NCBI RefSeq assembly: GCF_900199205.1
Contig: NZ_OBMJ01000002.1
Span: forward strand, 186,001-250,000
Source: Streptomyces sp. 1331.2
Lineage (GTDB): Bacteria > Actinomycetota > Actinomycetes > Streptomycetales > Streptomycetaceae
Length of the DNA: 64,000 nucleotides
Direction: 5' to 3'
Part shown: positions 35,001-43,971 of the stretch, piece after piece
Numbering within the stretch: position 1 is the stretch's first letter
Layout of the letters: each line of letters begins with the position of its first letter
The notes under the pieces: model-generated
What the model saw: only the letters and a program-made list of their open reading frames with translations
Told to the model about the DNA's origin: nothing
Database searches by the model: none
Program-made: the position numbers and the translations under genes

Positions 35001-37109
35001 CTACCCCGCCGCGCCCGCCGCCGCGCACGCCTGGGCCTCGGCCAGGTAGCGCGCGACCGGGCCCAGGGTCAGCAGTCCGCTGGCCGCGCCCGCGTGTTCG
35101 GCACCGGCCGGGCGCAGGGCCGCCGCGGCGCGGGCGGCGACCGCGCGCTCGCCGAGGCGTACGGCGGCGCGGGCGGTCAGGCACCACAGGGCCTCCTGCA
35201 GGTGGTCGAGCGGGGGGTCGGGCGTCGCGGCGAGGGCCGTACGGGCCTCGGCGACCCGGTCCTGGGCGAGCAGCACGAGCGGGAACGCCCAGGGCCGGTA
35301 CGGGCCCCAGTCGAGCTGCGGATCGGTGGGCGCGGGCCGGTCGTGCAGCAGGCGCAGCCCCAGGACGGCGAGCGGGAACAGGCCGCGGTGCAGCCCCGGC
35401 ATTCCGGCCGTCCGCAGGGCGTTCTCGGCGGCGCGGTACTGCGCCGCGGCCGTGGCGGCGGTCGGTCCGCCGGGTTCGGTGCTGCGGTCGGCTGCGGCCC
35501 GGGCCCGGAACCACCCGGTGAGGACGGGGACGAGCGGCGCCTCGGTGGTGGCGGCGATCCGTTCGGCGGCCTCGGCGTGCGCGGCCGCGGCGTCGAGGTC
35601 GCCGAGGGCCGAGGCGGACTGGAGGCGGACGAGTCGGCCCAGGACGGCGAAGTTCGGGAGCTGGTGCGGGGTGGCCAGGTCGAGGAGTTCGGCGCCGATC
35701 GCGTCCCGTTCCGCCGCGAGCCCGGGACGGGTGAAGGACTGCAGGAACACCCCGTTGAGGGCGAAGGCCAGCAGGGCGGGGTCGGCCAGGCCCCGGGCCA
35801 GCGCCTCGGCCTGCCGCGCCGCCTGTTGCGCGCGCTCCAGGTCGGCCCTGGACCGGCCGCCATCGGACCGGCCGCCGGCGGACAGGTCGGCGCTGCGGCT
35901 CTCGACGGCGATCGTGGCCAGCAGGCGGGTGGACAGGTCGGCGGGGCCGTCGGGGCCGAGAGCGGTGAGCGTACGCTCGGCGGCCGCGACGACGGCGCGG
36001 GACTGTTCGGGGTCGTCGGCCCTGCTCCACAGGGCGGGTACGTCGTAGGCGCCGATGATCCGGGCGGTCAGGTGGGTGTCGCCCGTGCGCTCCGCCGCCC
36101 GGATCGCGCGCAGGCGCTCGCGCCGCGAGTGGACGAGGGCGTCGCCACCCGCCAGAGCGAGGGTACGGGCCAGATCCACGGTGGTGCGCGGCCCGAACCG
36201 GACACCGGGGCCGCGGCCGCTCCACCCGGCGCGTGCGCCGTCGGCGGTCGCGGTCCCGTCGCAGGTCGCGGTCCCGCCGACGCCCGCGACCCCGTCGGCG
36301 CCCGCAGAACCACCCAGGAACGCGGCCCCGTCGAGGATGTCCGCCTCCAGACGCCGGAGTTCGGCACCGGGATCGAGCCCGAGCTGATCGACGAGCATCG
36401 CACGGGCCCGGCGGAGCACGGCCAGCGCGTCCGCCTGCCGCCCCGCGCGGTACAGCGCCCGGGCCAGCAGCCCCCAGGCCGGCTCACGCCACGGATGCTC
36501 CGCGACATGGGCACCCAGCTCGGCCGCGAGCTCGGCCCCGTCCCCGGCGTCCAGCAGGATGCGGGCGCGCAGTTCCACCCCCTCCAGCCGCAGTTCCTCC
36601 AGCCGGGTCCGCTCGCGCTGCGCCCACGCGGAGCCGGTCACATCCGCGTAGGCGGGCCCGCGCCAGTCCGCGAGCGCCGCGTCGAGCTCGGCCACCGCGC
36701 CGGCGCCCGGCGCTGCGCCCGGGACTGCGCCCGGCATGGAGGCCGGCACCGCGCCGGCGTCGCGCCGGGCACGGGCCAGGGTGTCCTGGAACCGGTGGAC
36801 GTCCACGTCCTCCCGCGGCAGCCGCAGCACGTACCCAGGACCTTCGGTGACGATGACGCGCGGCGGAGTGCGGGGCGGCCGGTCCGGTTCCAGGGCGCGG
36901 CGCAGTGCAGCGACGAAGGTCCGCAAGGCCCCCACGGCGCGCGCCGGCGGATCGGTCCACAGGTCGTCGACGAGGGTGTCGGTGGTCACCATCCGGCCTT
37001 CGGCGGCGACGAGCCGTGCCAGCACCTCGCGATGCCGGGGGCCGCCCAGGTCGACCGGGCTGCCGTCGTCACGGAGGGCCCGTACGGCACCGAGCACGTC
37101 GATTCGCAT
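35001..37109 (-). CDS. AfsR/SARP-family transcriptional regulator
   Basis: A 702-residue regulator: OmpR-type winged helix DNA-binding domain (about 1-95, DGSPVDLGGPRHREVLARL and YVLRLPREDVDVHRF), bacterial transcriptional activator domain BTAD (about 100-265, with LDAALADWRGPAYADV and ELAAELGAHVAEHPWREPAWGLLARALYRAGRQADAL in pieces), then a helical TPR-like C-terminal half (about 300-702). No P-loop is present, so it is a large SARP without the ATPase module. Such proteins activate antibiotic or secondary-metabolism genes. It is divergent from the haloacetate-dehalogenase-like gene (122 bp apart), which may be a target; no biosynthetic cluster is visible here. Confidence 0.85.
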   Translation of the reverse strand: MRIDVLGAVRALRDDGSPVDLGGPRHREVLARLVAAEGRMVTTDTLVDDLWTDPPARAVGALRTFVAALRRALEPDRPPRTPPRVIVTEGPGYVLRLPREDVDVHRFQDTLARARRDAGAVPASMPGAVPGAAPGAGAVAELDAALADWRGPAYADVTGSAWAQRERTRLEELRLEGVELRARILLDAGDGAELAAELGAHVAEHPWREPAWGLLARALYRAGRQADALAVLRRARAMLVDQLGLDPGAELRRLEADILDGAAFLGGSAGADGVAGVGGTATCDGTATADGARAGWSGRGPGVRFGPRTTVDLARTLALAGGDALVHSRRERLRAIRAAERTGDTHLTARIIGAYDVPALWSRADDPEQSRAVVAAAERTLTALGPDGPADLSTRLLATIAVESRSADLSAGGRSDGGRSRADLERAQQAARQAEALARGLADPALLAFALNGVFLQSFTRPGLAAERDAIGAELLDLATPHQLPNFAVLGRLVRLQSASALGDLDAAAAHAEAAERIAATTEAPLVPVLTGWFRARAAADRSTEPGGPTAATAAAQYRAAENALRTAGMPGLHRGLFPLAVLGLRLLHDRPAPTDPQLDWGPYRPWAFPLVLLAQDRVAEARTALAATPDPPLDHLQEALWCLTARAAVRLGERAVAARAAAALRPAGAEHAGAASGLLTLGPVARYLAEAQACAAAGAAG

Positions 37110-37231
37110 GCCCCCATCCTCCGCGCCGGTGGTCGGCCGCGCCCAACCGCACTGATCGGTTGCTGATCGCCGTCGTCCAGGCTGACCAGGTCAGTCCGTC
37201 CGTCAGTTCCGACCCGAAAGGACATCCCCTC

Positions 37232-38209
37232 ATGCCGCCCACGACCCCGACCCCCGCCCCCGCGCCCACCATCCCCGGCTTCGACCACGTCCGCCTGCCC
37301 GGCACGGACGGTGTGCGGCTGGCCGCGGCCGTCGGCGGCAGCGGCAGTCCCGTCGTGCTGCTGCACGGCTTCCCCCAGACCCACCTGATGTGGCGGCACG
37401 TCGCCCAGCGGCTCGCCGCGGAGCACACGGTGATCTGCCCCGACCTGCGGGGCTACGGCGCCAGCGACAAGCCGGCGGCCACCGACCCCGAGGTGTACGC
37501 CAAGCGCACCATGGCCGCCGACGTCGTGCGCCTGGCGGCGGCGCTCGGCCACGAGCGCTTCGCCCTCGTCGGCCACGACCGGGGCGCCCTGGTCGCCTTC
37601 CGCGCGGGCCTGGACCACCCCGAGACCGTCACGCACCTGGGCATCCTCGACATCGTGCCCACGCTCGACATGTGGAACGTCCTGCACGGCACCTCGGCGG
37701 CGGTCGGTTACCACCTCTACCTGATGGCGCAGCCGTCGGGCCTGCCGGAGACGATGATCGCCAACAGCGCGGACGCGTTCTTCGGCTCCTTCCTCGACAC
37801 CTGGGCCGGCGACGCGACCGCCATCCCGCAGGACGTGCGCGCCGCCTACCTGCGGGCGAGCGCCGCGGCGGTGCCGTCGATCGTCGCGGACTACCGTGCC
37901 TCGGCCGGGATCGACGTCCTGCACGACCAGGCGGACCTGGCCGCCGGCTCGCAGCTGGCCATGCCCGTGACGGTCGTCCAGCATGACTGGGGCGCCCGAC
38001 TGGGCTACGACGCCGCCGCGGTGTGGCGGGCGTGGGCACCGGACCTGGACCACCGGCTGACCCGAGCGGGCCACTTCATGGCCGAAGAGGCCCCCGAGGA
38101 GATCACGACGGCCATCCGGGCCCTGCTGCGTCGTGGAGCCGTCGGCGTTGACCCGGAGCACTACGGCTACCAGGGCTTCATCCGGGGCAAGACCGTCACC
38201 ATGAGCTGA
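37232..38209 (+). CDS. Alpha/beta hydrolase of the haloacetate dehalogenase/epoxide hydrolase group
   Basis: A 325-residue protein close to fluoroacetate dehalogenases: HGFPQTHLMWRHVAQRLA, DLRGYGASDKP, the nucleophile elbow GHDRGALVAF (Asp nucleophile) and a C-terminal HFMAEEAPEEI with the catalytic His. In dehalogenases the Asp attacks the carbon-halogen bond and an Arg pair (RGA, and RRA-like region) holds the carboxylate. Epoxide hydrolase activity is an alternative. ATG at 37232 follows GAAAGGACATCCCCT. The gene is followed by a strong hairpin. Confidence 0.82.
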   Translation: MPPTTPTPAPAPTIPGFDHVRLPGTDGVRLAAAVGGSGSPVVLLHGFPQTHLMWRHVAQRLAAEHTVICPDLRGYGASDKPAATDPEVYAKRTMAADVVRLAAALGHERFALVGHDRGALVAFRAGLDHPETVTHLGILDIVPTLDMWNVLHGTSAAVGYHLYLMAQPSGLPETMIANSADAFFGSFLDTWAGDATAIPQDVRAAYLRASAAAVPSIVADYRASAGIDVLHDQADLAAGSQLAMPVTVVQHDWGARLGYDAAAVWRAWAPDLDHRLTRAGHFMAEEAPEEITTAIRALLRRGAVGVDPEHYGYQGFIRGKTVTMS

Positions 38210-38255
38210 CGCGGGCCTCCGCCGGGGCCGGCCTGCGGTGGCGGTCGGGTGCCCG

Positions 38256-38313
38256 GGCAGGGGCGGTCCCCATGAGGGTTCTCAACGAGCGTCCTCATGG
38301 GGCCGCCCCTGCC
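38256..38313. terminator. Very strong bidirectional hairpin terminator
   Basis: GGCAGGGGCGG-t-CCCCATGAGG pairs with CCTCATGGGG-CCGCCCCTGCC (21 bp plus one bulge) around a 15-base loop. It separates the convergent dehalogenase-like (stop 38209) and NTF2-like (stop 38323) genes. Confidence 0.85.
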
Positions 38314-38322
38314 GATGCGCGG

Positions 38323-38715
38323 TCAGCGGGCGCTGCCGAGGTCCCGGTCGCCGTCGGTGCCTTCGAGCAGGAGGGTGGTCTCCTCCAGGCGGCGGAAGCG
38401 GCCGTCGGGGGCGAACTCGGCGAAGAGGTAGACCTCCATGCGGACGGTGGAGCCGTCGGTCTTGACGACGGTCATGGTGTGACGGTCGGCGTAGCGGTTG
38501 CCCACGGAGAGTTCGTCGTGGACCTCGACGGAGCCGCCGGCGACGACCGTGCGCAGGTGGGCGATGTGGGCGAGGAATTCGGCGCGGTCGGCCCAGCTGC
38601 CGTCGGTGCGCTGGCGGTAGTCGGGGGCGAAGTGCCGGTCGGCGGCCTCGTCCAGGCTGAGGCCCGGGGTGAGGAGCAGGTCGGTGAGGGCGGTGCGGAC
38701 GTCGGTGCAGGTCAT
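38323..38715 (-). CDS. NTF2-like (SnoaL-type) protein
   Basis: A 130-residue cone-shaped alpha+beta barrel protein: N-terminal helix LTDLLLTPGLSLDEAADRHF, YRQRTDGSW, and strands SVEVHDELSVGN and RMEVYLFAEFAPDG. NTF2-like proteins include polyketide cyclases, ketosteroid isomerase and binding proteins; no catalytic pair is evident. It is divergent from a MarR regulator with twin operators between them, so it is very likely that regulator's target. Confidence 0.8.
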   Translation of the reverse strand: MTCTDVRTALTDLLLTPGLSLDEAADRHFAPDYRQRTDGSWADRAEFLAHIAHLRTVVAGGSVEVHDELSVGNRYADRHTMTVVKTDGSTVRMEVYLFAEFAPDGRFRRLEETTLLLEGTDGDRDLGSAR

Positions 38716-38765
38716 CGGAATTCCTTCGGTCGTGCGGGAGCGCCCGCGCTGGATCGATCGGAGAT

Positions 38766-38782
38766 GCGTGCCTGAAGCACGC
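38766..38782. promoter_or_regulatory. MarR operator-like repeat 1
   Basis: GCGTG-N7-CACGC (17 bp) in the divergent region, 51 bp upstream of the NTF2-like start. Confidence 0.6.
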
Positions 38783-38801
38783 TTCTGACCGTACAGGAAA
38801 A

Positions 38802-38818
38802 GCGTGTTCCGCGCACGC
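38802..38818. promoter_or_regulatory. MarR operator-like repeat 2
   Basis: A second GCGTG-N7-CACGC, 36 bp from the first and 12 bp before the MarR start. Same arm sequence and spacing, different N7, as expected for two copies of one operator. Confidence 0.62.
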
Positions 38819-38830
38819 TAATCTGGAGGG

Positions 38831-39286
38831 GTGAAGAACTCGACAGGACGTGACATCGCCGACGCCCTCGGGCTGCTCCTGCGGCGCAGCACCCGCGCCC
38901 GCCTCTACGACCGCCTCACCGAGGGACTGGGGGAGGCGGTCGACGACCTCACCTACCCGGTCATCAGCGGTCTGGCCCGCACCGGCCCGGCCAGCGCGGC
39001 CGACCTCGGCCGCGAGATCGGACTGGACCGCACCACCGTCACCCGCCGCGCCGACCGCCTCGAACAGGCCGGCCTGCTCCAGCGCCGCCCCGACCCGGCC
39101 GACGGCCGCGCCACCCTGCTCACCCTCACCGACGCCGGCCACGCCGTCATCGCGGCCACCCGCCGACAACTCGCCGCCGCCATCGAGGACTCACTCGCCA
39201 CCTGGCCCCGGTCCGACGCCGAGACCTTCGCCCGCCTCCTGCGCCGCTTCGTCGACGAGGGCCCCTTCGCCGCCGGCGAGGACTGA
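38831..39286 (+). CDS. MarR-family transcriptional regulator
   Basis: A 151-residue winged-helix dimeric regulator: SAADLGREIGLDRTTVTRRADRLEQAGLL (in two pieces, residues about 55-83) is the recognition helix region and RRPDPADGRATLLTLTDAG the wing. GTG start at 38831. It is divergent from the NTF2-like gene and probably represses both via two GCGTG-N7-CACGC sites. The ligand is unknown; the target's similarity to SnoaL proteins hints at an aromatic or phenolic inducer. Confidence 0.88.
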   Translation: MKNSTGRDIADALGLLLRRSTRARLYDRLTEGLGEAVDDLTYPVISGLARTGPASAADLGREIGLDRTTVTRRADRLEQAGLLQRRPDPADGRATLLTLTDAGHAVIAATRRQLAAAIEDSLATWPRSDAETFARLLRRFVDEGPFAAGED

Positions 39287-39323
39287 GACCCGAGGCCCGA
39301 CGATCGAACGCGAGTACGCGGAT

Positions 39324-39343
39324 CCGGTCGGTCGACCGACCGG
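39324..39343. promoter_or_regulatory. Perfect 20-bp palindrome upstream of the flavodoxin-like gene
   Basis: CCGGTCGGTC joined to its exact reverse complement with no loop bases. As there is no loop, a protein-binding site (TetR-type) is more likely than a terminator, though it follows the MarR stop by only 38 bp. Confidence 0.5.
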
Positions 39344-39457
39344 TGCGCCGTCAGGCAATCGGTGCAGTCCGGCGAGCGCTCGCCAGGCGGGACTGGTCAG
39401 CTGTGCGGGGAGCCCCGCAGTCTGACCGCTCTCCCACAGTTCCCGGAGGAGGAATCC

Positions 39458-40171
39458 GTGCCGGATCCGACGTCGTACGCCGACCTGCGAGCCCTGGTGA
39501 TCAACTGCACGCTGAAGCGCTCCCCGGAGCGCAGCCACACCCAAGGCCTGATCGACGTCAGCACCGGCATCCTGGAACGCCAGGGCGTCGAGGTCGAAGT
39601 CCTGCGCGCGGTGGACATCGACATCGCGACGGGCGTCTGGCCGGACATGACGGAGCACGGCTGGGAGACCGACGAGTGGCCCGTGATCTACTCGAAGGTG
39701 ATGGCCGCCGACATCCTCACGCTGGCTGGACCCGTGTGGCTGGGCGACAACTCCTCCGTCATGAAGAAGGTCATCGAACGGCTCTACGCCTGCTCGTCGA
39801 TCCTCAACTCGGCGGGCCAGTACGCCTACTACGGCCGCGTCGGCGGCTGCCTGATCACCGGGAACGAGGACGGCGCGAAGCACTGCGCGATGAACGTCCT
39901 GTACAGCCTCCAGCACCTGGGCTACACGATCCCGCCGCAGGCCGATGCCGGCTGGGTGGGCGAGGCAGGCCCCGGGCCGTCCTACCTCGACCCTGGTTCG
40001 GGCGGCCCGGAGAACGACTTCACCAACCGGAACGCCACCTTCATGACCTGGAACCAGCTCCACCTCGCCCGCATGCTCAAGGACGCCGGCGGTATCCCGG
40101 CCCACGGCAACCAGCGCTCCGAGTGGGACGCCGGCTGCCGCTTCGACTTCGAGAACCCCGAACACCGCTGA
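39458..40171 (+). CDS. Flavodoxin/NADPH-dependent FMN reductase family protein
   Basis: A 237-residue flavodoxin-fold protein: N-terminal VINCTLKRSPERSHTQGLID (phosphate-binding loop is the SPERSHT part), ILTLAGPVWLGDNSSVMKKVIERLY (in two parts) typical of FMN-dependent NADPH reductases, and GGCLITGNEDGAKHC. It may reduce quinones or flavin. GTG start at 39458 follows GGAGGAGGAATCC. A perfect 20-bp palindrome 115 bp upstream may control it. Confidence 0.82.
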   Translation: MPDPTSYADLRALVINCTLKRSPERSHTQGLIDVSTGILERQGVEVEVLRAVDIDIATGVWPDMTEHGWETDEWPVIYSKVMAADILTLAGPVWLGDNSSVMKKVIERLYACSSILNSAGQYAYYGRVGGCLITGNEDGAKHCAMNVLYSLQHLGYTIPPQADAGWVGEAGPGPSYLDPGSGGPENDFTNRNATFMTWNQLHLARMLKDAGGIPAHGNQRSEWDAGCRFDFENPEHR

Positions 40172-40221
40172 ACCGGTGACCTCGGTGAACAGGGTCCGAA
40201 GCCTTCGGGCTAGCCTGGCCG

Positions 40222-40583
40222 ATGGTCATGTGGTGGAACGTCATCGGGCGGTCAACTGGCCATATTGCACAGGCCCGTTCGGATTGGATGGACAGGGCGG
40301 CGGCCAGCGGCCAGCGGCATGACGCCCCGGGTGCCGCCGCCACCCCGACCGTCACCCGGGAAGCGCTGTTCCGGCAGGAGGCAGGCGGCGGGCATCACGG
40401 CCACCCGCAGCATCGAGGAACTCGTCGAAGCTGCAGCCCTGTTGCACGCCCAGCCGCTGCCCGCACCGCGCAGCGCGGTCGCCGGGGGGTCCAACGCGGG
40501 CGGCATCGGCATCCTGGCCGCGGACGTCTGCGCCGACGCCGGGTTGGTACGGCCCGAACTCCCGGACGCCGAATCCCTGATCG
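40222..40583 (+). pseudogene. Fragment of an NDP-forming acyl-CoA synthetase (ACD) gene
   Basis: Two frames hold pieces in correct order: REALFRQ (about 40357-40377) and ITATRSIEELVEAAALLHAQPL plus AGGIGILAADVCADAGL (about 40394-40550). These match the hinge and middle CoA-binding domain of ADP-forming acetyl/acyl-CoA synthetases, which usually read DALFRQAGV(I)ATRTIEEL and NAGGPGILAADACE. The linking bases show a frame change, the N-terminal CoA-binding domain is missing and the rest beyond about 40583 is unrelated. A true remnant. Confidence 0.6.
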
Positions 40584-40779
40584 GGTGCGGGGCCGAGGCC
40601 GGTTCGGCGGCCGCGCGACGCGGCGGCGTAGGACGGGCGTGGTCCGACCGGATGAGGGTCCCCGCACCACCGATCGGCTGCGCCCGGCGGACCCCACTGC
40701 TCCCGGGCGCCGTGATAGGACGTCAGGCGAGCGGCGTTCGCCGCTACGTTTCCCCGCGCAGACGTGTGTCCAGGAGGCG

Positions 40780-42154
40780 ATGCGCTTGTCGGCCGACGGT
40801 CGGTCCCCGGAGCGAGGGGCCGCGCAGCCGGACCCGGCGGGCCTCGTCCGCACCTCCGGCTACCTGAAGCTCCTGGCGCTGGCGGCCGTCCTCGGAGTAC
40901 TGGTCTCCGCCGCGGCCTACGGCTTCCTCGCCCTCGTCTCCGAGCTCCAGTCGATGACCTACACGGACCTGCCGAAGGGTCTCGGCTTCCACGGGACGCC
41001 GGCGTGGTGGCCGTTGCCGCTGCTCGGCGTCGCCGGATTGCTGGTCGGCGCGACCGTCCGGTACCTCCCGGGCAACGGCGGTCACGAACCGACGGAGGGG
41101 TTCGCGGCCGCAGGGCCCCCGCGTGCGGGCGAACTCCCGGGTGTCTTCCTCGCAGCGCTGGCGACCCTCGCCCTGGGCGCGGTCCTCGGGCCGGAGGCGC
41201 CGCTGATCGCGCTCGGCAGCGGGCTGGCGGTGCTCGCCGTCCAGCGGCCGGGGCGGAACGTCGCCCCGCAGGCCGTCGCCGTGGTCGGGGCGGTCGGGAG
41301 CTTCGCGGCCGTGAGCGCCCTGCTGGGTTCGCCCTTGCTGGGCGCCTTCCTGCTCATGGAGGCGTCCGGGCTCGCGGGCCCCCTGCTGGGGGCGGTCCTG
41401 GTGCCCGGCCTGCTCGCGGCCGGCATCGGTTCCCTCGTCTTCCTCGGCCTCGGCAGCTGGACCGGCCTCGGCACGTACTCCCTGGCCCTGACGGACGTGC
41501 CGCACGCGGACCGTCCGGAGGTCGCCGAGTTCGGCTGGGCCCTGGTCATCGGGATCGCGGCGGCGCTTCTCGGCGCGGGCATCCGCTGGCTCGCCCTGCT
41601 GCTGCGGGCACGGGTCGAGCGGCACCGGATGCCCGCGACCGTCGTCCTGGGCCTGGCCGTCGCCGGGCTCGCCATCGCGTACTCCGAGGCCACCGGCAAG
41701 GGTGCGGGCCGAGGTGCTCTACTCCGGACAGAACGCGATGGATCCGCTGCTGACCGGTCACGCCGGCTACTCGGTCGGCGCTCTGGTCCTCCTCGTCGCG
41801 TGCAAGGCGCTGGCATACTGCGCCTCGCTCGGCGCCTTCCGGGGCGGCCCGATCTTCCCGGCGATGTTCGTGGGGGCGGCCGGGGGGATGGCGCTCTCCC
41901 ACCTGCCCGGCCTGCCCCTCACAGCCGCGTTCGCCATGGGCATCGGCGGGATGTCCGTCGCCCTGTTGCGGCTCCCGATGACCTCCGTGCTCCTCGCGAC
42001 CCTGTTGCTGGGCGGAGCCGGTCTCACGGTCATGCCGCTGGTGATCGTCTCGGTCGTGGTCGCCTACGTCCTGACCCTGCGACTCGGTCCGCGCGGTGGG
42101 GGCCGGACGGCTCCCGCGGGTCCGGCCGGAGGAGCGGCGACGCATGGGGTTTGA
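40780..42154 (+). pseudogene. ClC-family chloride channel/transporter, frameshifted
   Basis: About 457 residues if repaired. The first frame starts at ATG 40780 (MRLSADGRSP) and shows ten or so membrane helices with LGAVLGPEAPLIALGSGLAV (the G-x-E-x-P region; Glu kept) and LLGSPLLGAFLLMEA. It goes out of frame at EATGKG near 41700; the second frame resumes as AEVLYSGQNAM and runs through FRGGPIFPAMFVGAAGG and MGIGGMSVALLRLPMTS to the stop at 42154. Removing one G from the GGG run at 41706-41708 restores one frame reading GKGAAEVLYSGQ. Chloride/proton or chloride channel function expected if intact. Confidence 0.8.
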
Positions 42155-42220
42155 CGATCGCCGGGTCGTGCGGCAGGTGAGGCGGATTGCGCAGTCGGGC
42201 GCGCAACGGTACGCCGGGTC

Positions 42221-42430
42221 GTGGGTCGAGGCCCTGTGGCCGGCCGCTCGACGGTGACCGCGCTGGTCCGGCACCTGGGGCTCGACCGGCAGGCGTCCGC
42301 CGACGTCGGCAGCCTGTTCGCCTCGTCGAGCGCCACGAGCAACGCCGTCACCGGCGCGGCCTCGGTGTTCTTCGTCATGGGCGGCACCGCCGCCGCCTCG
42401 GCATTGCAGCAGCGGTGTGGAAGCCGCTGA
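42221..42430 (+). pseudogene. Fragment of a YihY/BrkB-family membrane protein gene
   Basis: About 60 codons: VTALVRHLGLDRQASADVGS, LFASSSATSNAVTGAASVFF, VMGGTAAASALQQ. This stretch is typical of the middle of actinobacterial YihY/BrkB proteins. It has no start and ends abruptly at about 42418, exactly where the MFS fragment of the opposite strand begins. Confidence 0.6.
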
Positions 42431-42527
42431 CCAGCCGGCTGATCGACACGTTCATCACCGAGGCGTCCAGCCCCATGAGGAACTGCGCCGAGCCGAGGAC
42501 GTAGAGCGTCTTCCACCGACCTGCCAC
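42415..42527 (-). pseudogene. N-terminal fragment of an MFS transporter gene
   Basis: On the minus strand: RWKTLYVLGSAQFLMGLDAS and VMNVSISRLVSGF, the first membrane helix and conserved D-x-x-V-M-N-V motif of DHA2-type MFS transporters. It stops being coding-like after about 40 residues at 42415, where it meets the BrkB fragment. Confidence 0.62.
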
Positions 42528-42579
42528 GCCTGCGGGGGGCCGGGGGGCCGGGCGGCCGGTTCGTGGGAGTGGGGCCCGT

Positions 42580-43971
42580 TCACACGTCCGCCCTGGCGGT
42601 GATCCGGCCGTCGGAGATCGCCGCGGTGAGCGCGGTGTGGTCGGCGACCGTCTGTTCGGCGTACGCGAGCGCGAAGTCGGCCACGGCCCGTTCGAAGGCG
42701 TCACCGGCACCCAGGTAGGCGGCGATGGCGACGCGGTCCCCGGAGCGTGTGTGGCCGCGTGCGAGTGCGCGGCCGCACAGGTCGGCGTACTGCTCCAGGA
42801 GGGATCGGGGCATGCCGTCGATGACGGCGGAGCCCTTCATGTCCCGCAGCTGGCGCCAGTAGAAGTCACGGCCCGCCGGGCCGGTGGCCCAGCCCAGGAA
42901 GATGTCGCTCGCTGCCTGCAGCCTTCGCTGTCCGACCACGACCCGCTGCCCCTGGTGCCGGTGGCTGCTGGGCGGGAGGTAGGGCTCCAGCACCGACCGC
43001 TCCGCCTCCTTCACCTGGAGGAAGAGCGGCTCACCGGTGAGGCGCCCCAGGAAGAGGCCGATGTAGCAGCGGGTGCCCACGCTGCCCACGCCGACGACCT
43101 TGCGGGCGGCGTCGACCAGTTCGAAGCGGTCCAGCAGCGCCGCGCGTTCCTCGGGGAGGGTGGCGCGGTAGTCCTTGAGGATCTGCTGGAGGCGGGGCAC
43201 GTCCTGCGGGGCCACCGGTTCGAGCAGCGGTGGGTCGTGGACGATGCGGCGCTCGCCGTCGGGGCCCGGCTCGGTGAGTTTGCCCAGGGCCTGGAGGCTG
43301 GTCCGCCCGCGCGCCTTCGCCAGGGCGCCCTCGACGCGCTTCCGGTACTTCGGCTCCCGCACCTGTGGCAGGAGGTCGGCGGTGTCGACCCGCTCGTACC
43401 AGACGTCGAGTTCGCCGAGGCCGGCGAGCCGTCGTACGGCGACCCGGTAGGCCCGCGCGGACGCCAGCGCGGCGGCCCACGCGGACGCCTCCGGCTCGTC
43501 GTTCTGGCGCGCGGCCACGGCGACACTGGCGGCCAGGCGTTTGACGTCCCATTCGAACGGGCCCGGGAGGGTCTCGTCGAAGTCGTTGAGGTCGAACAGC
43601 AGGGCGCGCTCGGGCGAGGCGAAGAGACCGAAGTTGCACAGGTGCGCGTCCCCGCAGAGCTGGACGGTCAGCCCGGTGCTCGGGACGGCGGCGAGGTCGG
43701 CGGCCATGACCGCGGGCGCCCCGCGCAGGAAGGCGAACCGGGACGCGGCCATGCGGCCGTACCGGATCGGGACCAGCTCCGGGACGCGGGAGGCGGCCTG
43801 CCGCTCCAGGACGTCGACGGGGTCGGGCCGGTCCGGCGCGGGGGCCCAGTTCCCGTGGGCCGAGCGCGGTACGCGCTTGCGGGCCTGCCGCCCCGCCGCC
43901 ACGGACTCGCCGGCCATCGGCCGGACCCGGCCGGTGTCGCCGCGTGCCGGTCGGGCGCTTTGGGTGGTCAT
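42580..43971 (-). CDS. DUF2252 protein
   Basis: A 463-residue protein of the DUF2252 family, which is related to protein-kinase-like folds: RYGRMAASRFAFLRGAP near the start, CGDAHLCNFGLFASPERALLFDLNDFDET (in parts) resembling the HxDxxxxN and D-x-D motifs of phosphotransferases, and VGVGSVGTRCYIGLFLGR. The active site is plausible but substrate is unknown. ATG start overlaps the stop of the upstream small membrane protein gene (ATGA), so they are translationally coupled. Confidence 0.85.
   Translation of the reverse strand: MTTQSARPARGDTGRVRPMAGESVAAGRQARKRVPRSAHGNWAPAPDRPDPVDVLERQAASRVPELVPIRYGRMAASRFAFLRGAPAVMAADLAAVPSTGLTVQLCGDAHLCNFGLFASPERALLFDLNDFDETLPGPFEWDVKRLAASVAVAARQNDEPEASAWAAALASARAYRVAVRRLAGLGELDVWYERVDTADLLPQVREPKYRKRVEGALAKARGRTSLQALGKLTEPGPDGERRIVHDPPLLEPVAPQDVPRLQQILKDYRATLPEERAALLDRFELVDAARKVVGVGSVGTRCYIGLFLGRLTGEPLFLQVKEAERSVLEPYLPPSSHRHQGQRVVVGQRRLQAASDIFLGWATGPAGRDFYWRQLRDMKGSAVIDGMPRSLLEQYADLCGRALARGHTRSGDRVAIAAYLGAGDAFERAVADFALAYAEQTVADHTALTAAISDGRITARADV

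Noticed and set aside
34924..36225. Long open frame on the minus strand inside the SARP gene
   Set aside because: Arg/Pro/Gly-rich translation with no motifs; a shadow of the high-GC SARP frame.
39191..40165. Minus-strand frame across the flavodoxin-like gene
   Set aside because: Gly/Val/Arg-rich shadow; the plus-strand frame has clear flavodoxin motifs and a strong ribosome binding site.
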